A stretch of 64,000 bases of DNA from Thecamonas trahens ATCC 50062 (Eukaryota > Apusozoa > Apusomonadida > Apusomonadidae): assembly GCF_000142905.1 (NCBI RefSeq), contig NW_013657662.1:251328-315327 (forward strand). The letters run 5' to 3'. This document shows positions 43,195-53,500 of this stretch, one piece after another (the stretch's first letter is position 1; every line of letters begins with the position of its first letter). The position numbers and the translations under genes are program-made. The notes beneath the pieces were generated by a model. That model was not told the origin of the DNA. It saw only the letters and a list, made by a program, of their open reading frames with translations, and searched no databases.

Positions 43195-44208
43195 ATGGCA
43201 GCTATCGGCCGGCCGTCCAAGAAGCTCTCGCTCAAGCTGGCGGTGGAGGAGCAGCCGGCAGACCTGTTCTGTGTCCGGTTCTCCGAGGACAACCAGCTGG
43301 TGGCCGCAGGATGTGGCGATGGTGTGACCCGAGTGTACACCCTCACTGGTCGGCTCGCCTTTAATCTCAACGCGGACAAGGCTCACGGCACGTTCCCAGT
43401 CACCTGCCTCCGCTTCCGGCCCAACCTAGGCGGCTCGTCGCGGGCCCGCAACATGGTCATTGCCGCATCGTCCGACGGGTCGGTCCGCCATTGGCACCTC
43501 TCCACCCAAAAGTGTCTTCACACCATCGTCGAGGAGGGCAACGAGGTGTACGCCCTCGACTACGCCCCGGACGCATCGGCGTTTGCCACCGCAGGCAGAG
43601 ACCACACCATCCGCCTCTACGACGAGGCCACAAAGGAGATCAAGTCCAAGATGGAGGGCGCCGGCGACGGCCACTCGAACAGGGTCTTCTCGCTCAAGTT
43701 CAAGGCCGACGATCCTGACATCGTGCTCTCCGGCGGCTGGGACAACACCGTCCAGATCTGGGATGCCCGCGTCGGCTCGGTCGTCCGATCCATCTACGGC
43801 CCGCACGTCTGCGGCGATGCCATCGACCTTGCTGGCGACAAGATCTTGACTGGCTCGTGGCGCGAGGAGGATCAGCTCCAGCTGTGGGACTACGGCTCGG
43901 GCGAGCTGCTCGACACCCTACCCTGGTCCGCAGACGACGAGGCGCCTCCGTGCTTCATCTACGCCGCCCAGTTCTCGGCAGACGGTCGCTTTGTTGCCGC
44001 AGGCGGCTCGGGCGCCAACGAAGCCAAGGTCTTTGTCACAGATACCCACCAGGTCATCGGCCACGTTGACTCGATGGAGAAGGGTGTCTTCAGCATCGCA
44101 TTTTCCCCTAACGACCAGTATGTTGGCATCGGCTCGGGCGACAACGCACTCCGTGTCATGGAGCTCAAGGACACCGTCTCGCGCCCGCCTGTCGCCAGCA
44201 CGTACTAA
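43195..44208 (+). CDS. WD40-repeat protein of unassigned family
   Basis: A 337-residue beta-propeller starting at the ATG in CGCCATGGCAGC, just after the hexamer array. About seven WD/WD-like blades are visible: DLFCVRFSEDNQLVAAGCGD, SSDGSVRHWHLSTQKC, AGRDHTIRLYDEATKEI, SGGWDNTVQIWDARVG, TGSWREEDQLQLWDYGSG, AGGSGANEAKVFVTDTH, GSGDNALRVMELKD. The whole protein is propeller with no other domain. The SGGWDN...DARVGSVVRSIYGP segment is shared by uncharacterised WD proteins of several protists and invertebrates. It is not eIF3i, WDR5 or G-beta by N-terminal sequence. It is probably a protein-interaction scaffold. Confidence 0.9.
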   Translation: MAAIGRPSKKLSLKLAVEEQPADLFCVRFSEDNQLVAAGCGDGVTRVYTLTGRLAFNLNADKAHGTFPVTCLRFRPNLGGSSRARNMVIAASSDGSVRHWHLSTQKCLHTIVEEGNEVYALDYAPDASAFATAGRDHTIRLYDEATKEIKSKMEGAGDGHSNRVFSLKFKADDPDIVLSGGWDNTVQIWDARVGSVVRSIYGPHVCGDAIDLAGDKILTGSWREEDQLQLWDYGSGELLDTLPWSADDEAPPCFIYAAQFSADGRFVAAGGSGANEAKVFVTDTHQVIGHVDSMEKGVFSIAFSPNDQYVGIGSGDNALRVMELKDTVSRPPVASTY

Positions 44209-44376
44209 ACCCCTTGATCCTCGTTCCCCTGCTGTTGTCAATAGTTGCCATCGTGGATTGCTGTTGTCGCAGTCGACGCCGACGTTGTCAGTACCGCAGG
44301 TTGAGGCAAGCCCGCCGGCCGCGACCCAGCAACCGCACAGCGACGCTGACCGTCTCTCACTTCACTTTTTTCGGCC

Positions 44377-45653
44377 ATGTACACTCGATTGGTGCGCCTG
44401 GCTATGGTGCTTGTAGCCACAGTGGCAGCAGCGATATTGGTCGAGGGATTGGCCTTGGGTAGGCAGGTGCCTGTGGTCGGTGCTGGTGGTCCCGAGGCCG
44501 TGGGTGAGGTGGTCTTTGCCTGGAAGGCGCTCAACTACTCCAACATGCCGGCCGGAGTGGCTTACGACCCTGCGGCGTGCATGCTCGCGGGAGTCAAGGT
44601 CTCCATGGACGGATCGTACTTTGTCTCGGTGCCGCGATGGAAGCCACACGTCCCAGCTACCCTCGCCCGACTCGATACTTCGGTCGCCCCGCCGCTCCTC
44701 ACTCCATTTCCATCGTGGGAAGGCAACTCGCTGGACAACCCGCGCGGCTTGCGTTCGGTCCTTGGCTTTGAGATCGACGCCACCAACACGCTCTGGGCCC
44801 TTGATCAGGGCAAGGTAGCCAACGCCGCTCGCCCGCCGGTGGCATCAAGCTCGTCGGCTATGACGTCGCCACGGGCAAAGTTGTGTTCTTCCTTGTCTTT
44901 GGCCCTGAACTCGCCTCACCCTCTCGCTCTTTCCTCAACGACCTTGTTGTCGACCGCGCCCACGGCTACATCTACATCTCTGACTCAGGCATTCCCATTG
45001 ATCCGCAGCAGCAAGTACTTGGCGGCCTGTTGGTCGTTGACATTGCTTCCGTCAAGGCAACACGGGTGCTCTCGGGCGCTCCGTCGGTCCAGGACTCGCC
45101 GCTGTGGATCACCATCAACGGCGACAAGGTCCTCGCCACCACGCGCATGCGGACCGGAGCCGATGGCATTGCGCTCACTCACGATCTCGAAACTGTTGTC
45201 TTCTGCCCGCTCACATCTCATCACTACGCCATGCTCCCGGCCTCAGTCCTCCGCGCCGTCGCCAACGGAACCGCCCCGCCCGCCGCTGTCGACGCCGCCG
45301 TTGTCCCGCTCGGCGATCGCGGCTTTGCCTCGGACGGCCTTGGTTTCTCCAACGTCAGCGCCCTCTTCCTCACGTCGCTCGAGGGCTCAGGCATCTTTTC
45401 CGCCGTCTCGCCCGGCGCGCCCATCACCAAGCTCTGGGCAGACGCCAAGGCCTCGGTCTGGCCCGACACCATCGGCTGGGACCACACCGGCAACATCGTG
45501 TGGACTTCGAACCAGTTGTACAAGTACATGGAGGGCGTGCTCGACTACTCGGAGATCAACTTTCGCATCTACCGCGCCATGGTTGGCATGGACTCGTACC
45601 TTGCCGGCATCTTCCCGCCATCGTCTACCGACCATCCGCGCCATCATGACTAA
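44377..45653 (+). CDS. Secreted Yellow/major-royal-jelly-protein-like protein, frame broken once
   Basis: About 425 residues with an N-terminal signal peptide (MVLVATVAAAILVEGLALG). The six-bladed MRJP/Yellow propeller is recognised by VSVPRWKPHVPATLARLD, NPRGLRSVLGFEIDATNTLW, LDQGKV, FLNDLVVDRAHGYIYISDSG and DSPLWITINGDKV. The frame changes at the CC at 44836-44837; one extra C gives ARPPGGIKLVGYDVATGKVV and rejoins both halves. Yellow/MRJP proteins are insect dopachrome-conversion and royal-jelly proteins, with bacterial and scattered eukaryotic relatives. The activity here is unknown. The 3' end runs into a ~90-bp repeat that recurs 1.4 kb downstream. Confidence 0.82.
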
Positions 45654-45654
45654 C

Positions 45655-45745
45655 AGGCGCGCCGTTGTTCCGCGACGCGTCGTGGTAACTCGAGCGCCCC
45701 CACATTGATCCAGACCCCGGTTCCAGGCCTCAGCAAAGTGCTGAT
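45655..45745 (-). pseudogene. Relic of the methyltransferase gene (direct-repeat copy)
   Basis: This segment is nearly identical, over about 90 bp and with only scattered differences, to 47050-47142, part of the C-terminal coding region of the N2227-type methyltransferase at 46870-47939. It has the same orientation. On the minus strand it still reads GTGVWINV-like codons in pieces, but with frame breaks and no surrounding gene. It is a partial duplication that flanks the intervening membrane-protein gene. Confidence 0.75.
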
Positions 45746-45950
45746 CCTGATCAAACCCCCTCCCCCCCCTAACACACACCATCAAGATGTCCTGGCTGTT
45801 CGCTGGCTTTGCTCCCTTTCGCCCGTCGACACTCAACAAGTCACGCGCCACTTCTTGCTCCACCGCACTCAACTCACCTCCCCCACCCACACACCCTACC
45901 CACACCCACACACCCACCCTTCCAACCACCACACACATACCACACCGGGC

Positions 45951-46897
45951 ATGGCGGACCTCCTCCCGCCGCTGTGCCAATACTGCGGGGCCACCCGCCC
46001 GAGCTGTGGCGAGGACCCGTGTGCGCCCATCTTGTGGACCCTCTCCGCGCTCTTCACCGCCACATGGCTTGTCGCTCTTGCTGCGGCGGCGGCGGCAGCT
46101 ACCACACCGCCGGCTGCTTTGCCTGCTGGCCGCATGTGGCGCTGGGCTGTGGGAGGATCAGGCGCTCTGTTGGCCCTCTCGGCCTGTGCCGCTGCGCTTG
46201 CCAGTATCCTGCCTGTGGCTGATGCTGCTGTCCTCGCCCCGGACGCCTGGTTCATGGTCCTGCTCGCCGTCGCCGTGCCGCTCACCCGCGCTGCTGCTGC
46301 TCTTCTCCTCATGCCTGTCTGGCTCGCGCTGTACGCAGAGGCGACTGCATCCGGCGCGCGAGCCGCAAATGCTGCCCGATCGCTTGTCGCTCTTCTCCTC
46401 GCCGCCCTCGCCCTCGCTGCTCTCGTCCTCGCCGCCCATGCCTGGGCCGGTGATGCCCGCGACATCACGGCCCTCGCCCCCTACAGCCTAGCAGCCGATG
46501 CTCTCATCTCGGTCGCAGGTGTCATGTGGCTTGTTCATGCCGTCCCGCGCGTCATTTCACTGCCCTCGTTCGCCGGTGTCGTCTCCAAGGACATGAACTT
46601 GTTGAGGACGACCTCCCGTCGCATCGCGGTCTACACCGCCCTCGCTTGTCTGGCAGTGGTCATCGAGGCTGTCCGCTATGCGCTAGACCATCTCCGGTCG
46701 TCAACAGACCGAGACCACCGCGCCGAGCGCAACGGCGTCTTTGTCGCTCTCGCTGCCACCACGTCGCTCCTGCGCTGGCTCGTTCTCGTCGCCACCACCG
46801 CCACCGTCGTCTCATTTGTCCGCCACGCCATGGCGCGTGCCGCCCGCGTCGCCCCGCGCCCCTTTTTGGCTATGGCTCGCTCAACGAGCTCGAGTAG
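45951..46897 (+). CDS. Polytopic membrane protein with an N-terminal Cys motif, frame broken near the end
   Basis: About 316 residues from the ATG in GGGCATGGCGG. The short Cys-rich N-terminus CQYCGATRPSCGEDPCAP precedes about seven hydrophobic helices (ILWTLSALFTATWLVALAAA; WFMVLLAVAVPLTRAAAALL; LVALLLAALALAALVLAAHA; LISVAGVMWLVHAVPRV; IAVYTALACLAVVIEAVRYA). A Thr/Arg-containing loop and a last helix follow. The frame slips at the T5 run 46863-46867. With one more T the protein ends ...RPFFGYGSLNELE at 46897; without it the frame runs on into low-complexity sequence. Seven helices with a cytosolic Arg-rich tail recall a receptor, but I recognise no family. Its 3' end overlaps the convergent methyltransferase gene by ~28 bp. 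Confidence 0.7.
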
Positions 46898-47694
46898 TTG
46901 CTCTGCGCCGCTGCCACCAGCCATCCGACTTCTTGCGACCTGCCCCGAGGCAGATACGGCACATTGTTCAACGTGCCGCTGTCCTCAACCGTCAATCTCC
47001 CGACTGTCGCTTCGCCCACCGATGCCACAAGCTCGTCCCATGACACGAGCGTCGCCGCGCCGTTGTTCCGCGGCGCGTCGTGGTACTCGAGCGGCCCACA
47101 TTAATCCAGACCCCGGTTCCAGGCTTCAGCAAAGTGCTGATCCCGGCCGCGGCGGCCAGCGGTCCGACAGCTAGAACGTCGAGTACATACGCCGTCACCA
47201 CAGCATCGTAGGCTCCGGCTCGTTCGGGCTCGTCCCACCATGCCGGCTCAAAGCTAGCGTGTGTGGTGACCGCAGAATTGTGATGAGGCAATCGCGGGAG
47301 CGGGAGCGCAACACGAACGCCCAGCCGCGGTGCGGACTCCGGCTGGGGATACAGAACCAGCGCTCGCTCCTCTTCTGCTCTTCGCAACTGCTCATACACC
47401 GCCAGCAGTGGGGCCGAAGTATCGATGCCTTCCACAACCGAGCCACACGGCAGCTGTTGCGCCAGATCGTGGACGAGACGACAAGCACCGCAACCGGGAA
47501 CCAGCACCCGGAGCGACGCAGCGGTACGTGAAGCTGATGACAGCAGATCAGCGGCAAGGCCGTAAACCACCGTTCTCACTCCGCCGCCGTCGTCGGACCA
47601 ATCTCGCCACAGGTGCCGGATGACTTGCACCGGCTCGTCGTACCGGGATGTCCACCCCGCACTGCAAGCCCCACCATCATCGCCGCCACTATAC

Positions 47695-47732
<38 letters not shown>

Positions 47733-47939
47733 CACCAGAAACTCCTCCAGCACCTTTGCATTCTCCGCATACGCTCGCATCGACGCCATCCGCTTTTCCA
47801 CACCTTCCACGCCTTCCACACCTGTGATCCCCGTCGTGTCCTGGGCCATTCTCTGCTGCATCTCCTCCAGGTACTCCCGGACAAGCATGCGGCCCTGTGC
47901 ACCGAGCCTCAACCCCGGCCCTTGATCCGCCTCGGCCAT
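46870..47939 (-). CDS. CARNMT1: N2227/CARNMT1-like methyltransferase, frame broken once
   Basis: About 356 residues. The N-terminal helical part (LVREYLEEMQQRMAQ; ENAKVLEEFLVDGDD) is followed by an acidic GDD repeat and the N2227 hallmark VIRHLWRDWSDDG. The SAM-binding loop LRVLVPGCGACRLVHDLA follows, then GAYDAVVTAYVLDVL and GTGVWINVG. The frame breaks at the CC (47093-47094). One extra C gives WINVGPLEYHDAPRN, the expected N2227 motif, and extends the protein ~73 codons to a stop at 46870. Family members methylate carnosine to anserine using SAM, or act on related His dipeptides. The substrate here is unproven. Part of its C-terminus is duplicated at 45655-45745. Confidence 0.82.
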
Positions 47940-48339
47940 CGCCAGTCCAACCGCACTCCCAGCACAACCAGCAACTGCTTCCTGTGGCGCAGTTGAGTGG
48001 TGCCTCGACCGATCCTCTTCATCGCCGAGTTACCCGCAACAAGACGATCATCATCATCATAATCATCATTATCATCATCTTCCCCCTAAACCTAAACAAC
48101 ACCACACTACGCATCACTCATCCAGCGGTGTTGACAATTCGTCCTCCATACGCCCTGGCGCCATCGCACCCCCCCCCCCCCCCTCCCCCTCAGTTCACCC
48201 AGCCAGCCACCAAACTCCGACCGAGTCGCCCTGCTCCCCCACACACCTCACCCACCACACACCACACACACACCACCACCACCACCACCACCACCACCAC
48301 CATCACCACCACCACCACCACCACCACACACCCCTCAAC
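47940..48339. other. Divergent promoter region with simple repeats
   Basis: The methyltransferase (minus) and Cactin (plus) start here. It contains an ATC/ATT-rich tract (about 48047-48082), CCTAAACCTAAAC, C15 (48169-48183) and a (CAC)n/(ACC)n block (about 48255-48330) ending just before the Cactin ATG. There is no coding frame beyond translated repeats. Confidence 0.7.
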
Positions 48340-50454
48340 ATGCCCTCCCGTCACCGCCACCACCACCGCCGCTCCTCCTCCTCCTCCTCCCGCCGCCGCC
48401 GCCACCACCGCTCCTCCTCCTCCTCCTCTCGCCACAGGAAGCGGCGGCGGAGAGATCGGTCACCCCGGTCGGGTGATGGAGATGATGGTGTTGGCAGCAG
48501 GTCATTGGGGGATGATGACCGTGGAAAGCGGGCCCGTGGCCTCGAGTCTGAAGGCCATGTCGCTCCTGTGGCTCAGCCCGAGCACGACCCATCGCTGTCC
48601 ATCGCCGGCTACACCAACAACGACAACCCGTTCCACGACCCGCAGCTGACAAAGAAGTTTGTATGGAAGTCCAAAGAGCGGGCGGCTGCCAGGAAGCGGT
48701 CGACGGGTGCTCCTCCGGCGTCGGATCCGTTCCACACCTCACATTCCTCGTCGCATGCATCGCGCCCTGCAGCGCCGCAGCCTCGCAACGAGCACCGTGG
48801 CCATGACGACGACGATCTCGAGCGCCGCGCCCAGCAGGTGCAGGAAGAGCTGGAGGCGATCAAGCGCCGGCGCGCTGAGCGTGAGGCCGAGCTCGCTGCC
48901 ATGGAGGATGAGAAGCTCGCCCGGCTGGTCGAGCAGGAGGCCGAGGCTCACGGCGGCTTTGCCGCCCAGGAAGAAAAGTTCTCGCGCGAGACCGTCCTCC
49001 AGCGCTCGTCCATCCGCATCCGCGAGGGCCGCACCCGTGCCATCGACATGATGGCCCTTCTCCTCGACCTCCATGCAGCCGACAAGGTCTTTGAGCGCGC
49101 TGCCGCCACCGAGGCTTCTGTCTCCAAGGCTGCCAAGGCCGCCGCCGCCGAGCTCGCTCTCACCACCGGTGACGACGACGCCGAGTCTGATGCTGCTGTG
49201 CAGGAGGCCAAAGACACCCTCCGCGCTAAGCTCGCAACCCTCCCGCTCTGCATTTACCACATCCCCGACCCGGTCGCATACCTGCAGGGCCTCTCGCTCA
49301 CGAGGCTGGAGGGCCTTGTCGCGGATGCCCGCGCCAACCGCGACGCTGACCCGGAGCGCGAGCTCTGGCACCTCATCATTCAACTCGGCGCCCATATGAT
49401 CTCTATCTTTGAGCGCCACATCTTTGCCTCGCTCGCCGACTCGGACACCGCCATGGCCCCGCCGTCTGCCGGCGCCCCGCACCCGCCGTCACGCGACCCG
49501 CTCACCCTCTCGCTCGCCGACTGCGAAGCCGTCCACGCTTCGGTCTCTGCCGACGTTGCCGCCCTTCTCGCCGGCAAGAGCCATGCCGAGCTGCTCGAGC
49601 TCGAGGCCCAGGTCCGTGCTCAGCTCGACGACCCGGCCGCGGCCGCCGTCATCGACACCGAGTTCTTCTCCTCGGTCCTGGACGCTCTTGAAGTTTCCAA
49701 GGCCCATGCCTCACTCCGGTCCATGCACGCTGCTGCCCTCGTCCGCCAGGGCAAGCACCTCGCTGCGCTCCTCGGCACCGTCCCGCCCCGCGGCACGCCG
49801 CCGACACACGCAGACATCGACGGTATGCGCCAGGCTGCTTTCCTCGCCCACGTCGGCATCGACACCGTCGGCGACTCCCCACTCACTATCGCCCTCATCC
49901 GCCACACCAACCACATCCTTCACCCCATGTCCGCTCACCCGTTCGCCCTCGCGGTCCAAGCAGTCGACGACGCCGAATCGGTGGCGTCGGCACTCGGCGC
50001 CGAGCTCGAGGACGAGCTCGACGGCATGCGCGAGGAGATGATCAACGACGCCCGCGCTGTTCTCGGCGAACGTTCCGCCATGTGGGACGACAAGACAAAG
50101 CCGCGCAAGCCGCTGTACTTTGCCCGTGTCATCTCCGGCTACCGCTGGACCTCGTGGGCCCGCGCCCACTTTGACAAGGACAACCCGCCGCCGCGGCAGG
50201 TCCAGGGCCTCAAGCTCGCCGTCCTCCTCCCAGACCTGCTTGACAAGACCGCCACCCCGACGTTCAAGGTCATTCCGAACGGTGACGAGACCGCCACTCT
50301 TCTCATCTCACCGGGCCCGCCCTACCTCGACCTCGCCTTCTCGACCCTCGACAAGTCGTGGGACCGTCGCCCGCGCGCCGGCTACCGCTGCACCTTTGAG
50401 CGCGGCGTCTTTAAGCTCAACTTTCGCTACAAGCGCCAGATCTACCGCAAGTAG
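48340..50454 (+). CDS. CACTIN: Cactin, splicing-associated nuclear protein
   Basis: 704 residues, uninterrupted. The N-terminus is Arg/His/Ser-rich (RS-like). A conserved stretch NPFHDPQLTKKFVWKSKERA and a charged coiled coil (~155-215) follow. The mid-domain carries EKFSRETVLQRSSIRIREGR and PVAYLQGLSLTRLEGL. The C-terminal Cactin domain is unmistakable: KPRKPLYFARVISGYRW, FDKDNPPPRQVQGLKLAVLL, FKVIPNGDETATLLISPGPP, GYRCTFERGVFKLNFRYKRQ. Cactin associates with the late spliceosome and affects sister-chromatid cohesion and, in animals, Rel/NF-kB signalling. The start follows a long CAC repeat. Confidence 0.97.
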   Translation: MPSRHRHHHRRSSSSSSRRRRHHRSSSSSSRHRKRRRRDRSPRSGDGDDGVGSRSLGDDDRGKRARGLESEGHVAPVAQPEHDPSLSIAGYTNNDNPFHDPQLTKKFVWKSKERAAARKRSTGAPPASDPFHTSHSSSHASRPAAPQPRNEHRGHDDDDLERRAQQVQEELEAIKRRRAEREAELAAMEDEKLARLVEQEAEAHGGFAAQEEKFSRETVLQRSSIRIREGRTRAIDMMALLLDLHAADKVFERAAATEASVSKAAKAAAAELALTTGDDDAESDAAVQEAKDTLRAKLATLPLCIYHIPDPVAYLQGLSLTRLEGLVADARANRDADPERELWHLIIQLGAHMISIFERHIFASLADSDTAMAPPSAGAPHPPSRDPLTLSLADCEAVHASVSADVAALLAGKSHAELLELEAQVRAQLDDPAAAAVIDTEFFSSVLDALEVSKAHASLRSMHAAALVRQGKHLAALLGTVPPRGTPPTHADIDGMRQAAFLAHVGIDTVGDSPLTIALIRHTNHILHPMSAHPFALAVQAVDDAESVASALGAELEDELDGMREEMINDARAVLGERSAMWDDKTKPRKPLYFARVISGYRWTSWARAHFDKDNPPPRQVQGLKLAVLLPDLLDKTATPTFKVIPNGDETATLLISPGPPYLDLAFSTLDKSWDRRPRAGYRCTFERGVFKLNFRYKRQIYRK

Positions 50455-50554
50455 TCGCGATCGCCAGTCGCTGTCACTTCTTCCTGCTGCAACCCGTCGC
50501 TCCAGGTCAACGACGAAGCCGAGCTCGCGAACGGCTTGTTCTCTCCACATTCTC

Positions 50555-53500
50555 TCACGGCACCAGCTCGTCGCGCTCCTTACCCCGCGGCTCAACCGCA
50601 AGCGACCGCCGAAACAGCTCAGACTCATCGACCAGGCCCTCGCCGCGGTCCAAGTACGCCTGCACGGCCTCAACAATGTGAAAGTTGTACGGCCGCTCGC
50701 GAAAGTGCACAATCTGCGAGACGATGCGATGGACCATGACCACCTTTTCCACGTTGACCATCGACACCCCGCCCTCGCCCTCGACGTAGTCCGGGTTGCC
50801 ATCCTCCACAAACACGAGATCCGTGAGAAAAACGCCCACGTACGGCACCGCCTGCGCCGCCGCCGCAAGCTTGGCTCGGTACGTCTTGAACGAGCCCGAC
50901 ATGTCCATCAGCGACTCGAGACCCGCGAGCTGCTTCTTGAACCGCCGCGGCACCTTGACCTTGGTAAACTTGAGTCGCGAGACCGCCGCATTGTTGAGCC
51001 CGACAATAACTGCCATCACCCCCGAGTAGTTGCCCATCTCTGCAAACGCACTCCCGAGCTTGATCATGTACGTCATCACCTTGGATCGCAGCCGCAGCGA
51101 CGGCTCAGACACAATCTCAGCCGTCACCCAGTTGGACACAATGTTGAACCGCTCGATAAAGTTGAGCAGATTCCGCGCTTTGGCCGCGTGTTTTGCCTTG
51201 GTCCACTTGAGCCCCAGAAACTCGGCCGGCTCGATCATCGAGTACACCGTAAAGTCGCGCAGCGTGATCTGCCGTGCCATTTCCACCTCGTCAAGATCCA
51301 GCAGCTGGAGGTCCGACGCAAAGACAAGGAGCGATGGAACTCGCGAGTACGGCGCAGCTTCTGCCCGCCACCGCAAAGTATCCACTTCGCGTCCAAACAA
51401 ATGCTCGCCTGACGCATCCGCCACCGTCAGCCGGAGCACCGGCGGTCGCACTAGACCTTCCTCCGCCGTCACCAGTAGCGCCTCGATTGCCGCCGCCTGC
51501 TTGGCGTAGCCGTCGTCAGCAATGCGGGCGATAAACTCTCGCAGCGCCGCTCCAGCCTCGCCATCGCCAGCGTCCCAGTGCGAGCCCAGCCACTCCTTGA
51601 TGACAGAGATGACCACAAGCTGGAGTGGAACCTGGATGTTGGCTCGAAACTCGGCCTCGCCGAGCGACGGATCCTGCGGAACAGCATACCGCTCGCCGAG
51701 TTTGCCCACCACCTCGGTCGAGCTCACAAACTGTGAGTGGGTGAACAGGAAGATCTCCATGAAAAGCAGGTCCAGCTTCTCGATGTTAGTCAGACGCTCA
51801 ACCAGCGCGTTGAGCCGCGCTGCCACCAGTGCTCCGTCGCGCACAACCTCGGCCTCGCCGTTCCCAGGCGCCGAATCATCCCAGATCGAGGTGTACACCT
51901 GTCGCGCCAGCGGAATCGTGCCGTCGTCGCGCTTCTTGAGCGCAATCGCAGAGCCTACACTCACTCCGGCCTCGGCAAGCGTGATTTCGCCCGAGAGTGG
52001 GACAGGCGTCGAGACACCCTTGCGGAGCACAAAGAAGCCCTCCGGATCCAGCCCCATCTTGGCGCAAAGGACCGGGAGCAGGATCGAGAGCGAGACGTTG
52101 AGCGAGACAACGAGTTCGCGCTCGTCGCTCCCGTGGGAGACCAGCAGCCGCTGCGGCGCCTTTTTGAACTGGACTCGGCTCGACTGGAGCACAGACCGAA
52201 ACTCGCGGACCTTGGCCGCGGTCTCCATCCACATGCCCTCGGTCTCGAGCTCGTCGGGGCCCGACTCAAAGCCATCTATCACTACAAACACACCGTACTC
52301 GTCGGCAGCAGCCAGTCCAAACATGTGCCCAACCTTGGTCACCACGTCGCCAAACGTGGCGTCGGCCTCGACCTCAACGTTGACCTCGGTCGCTCCAGCG
52401 CCGCCGACCTCCAGCCGCAGCTTGATGGGCTGCGCCCGGAGCGTAAGCTCACCGTACTGCGCCAGTGTCATCAGCTGCGGATAGTCCTTGAGCACATTTT
52501 CGTCCTTGAGGAGGATCTCCACGTCTGAGCTTCCGTCCTTGTCGGCATGCGGAACAAAGTGAAGCGAGTACCGGTCCTCCAAGTCGGTTGGGCTCTTGCC
52601 CAGTGGCTCCAACACGTACTGCGAGGACCGCAAGATGTACCGCGTGATGTCGCCGCAAAACTCGGATGGATCCACCAGGTAGTCGCCCACCAGTTGCGGA
52701 ATCTCCGAGCACTTGACCGAAAACTCCCATGGCGCGAGCTTGAGGTGGACCATCAAGGACTCCTCCTCGCCTTCGACCTCGGAGAGCGAGACGGACCGCG
52801 AGTCGGATGCGTCGACCTCCAGAAAGTTGGACTCGCCATACTGTTTGGCCTTCTTCTTCGCCCGTCGCCTGGCCCGCCGCCGCCGCCGCCGCCACCGCCT
52901 GTTCTCGCTTGCGGCGGCCAGGCTTGTGCGCCGCTCAGTCATCAACTCTAGGATGGGTGCATCCAGCGAAATGAGTGGATACTCTGCGGGGTTGTGATCA
53001 AACCGCTGAAAGTGGTCCCATGACGCAAGAACAAGCCCGTAGTCACGGGCAGAGAACGAGGTATCAAACAGCGGGTTGAGCTCAAGCAGAGCCGCCACAA
53101 GGTCTAGCCCCGTCGTCGCAGAGTCGGCAGAAATCTGGACCACCGTTGCCTCGCCAATAAAGGCAGACATCCGCAAGAGTCGGTGGTGGATGGCGACTTC
53201 GACGGTGACAAGCGGCTCGGTTCCGTCACCGCGCGCCGCACTTGGCAACGCCCGTCCCGAGCCGGTCGTCCCCGTCCGTGCCCGAAGTACATCGGTTGCG
53301 CTCGGCTCGCCGGGCGCTCCAGACACGTCCGGCACAGGCACCTCGGTCCCGGTCGCAGACTCGATGGCAATGAGGACCTCGGCTAGCGACGGGTCGTTGT
53401 CGACGCTGGCCATCGATCGCCGGTTGTTCGCCGACGCCTTGGCCCGCGAGAGTGTCCGTTGCCGCAGCGTCGAGCCCGCCCGCTTGCGATCAATGGTACC

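Noticed and set aside
42947..43327. Frames with Pro-Tyr or Pro-Thr repeats before the WD40 gene
   Set aside because: They translate the CCCCTA and CAC arrays; the WD40 protein starts cleanly after them.
47697..47740. GTCGTCGCC direct repeats as a CRISPR array
   Set aside because: Nine-base tandem units without spacers, encoding the Gly-Asp-Asp run of the methyltransferase; the organism is a eukaryote.
48190..48435. Gly/Val repeat protein antisense to the Cactin leader
   Set aside because: It is only the reverse strand of CAC and TCC simple repeats.
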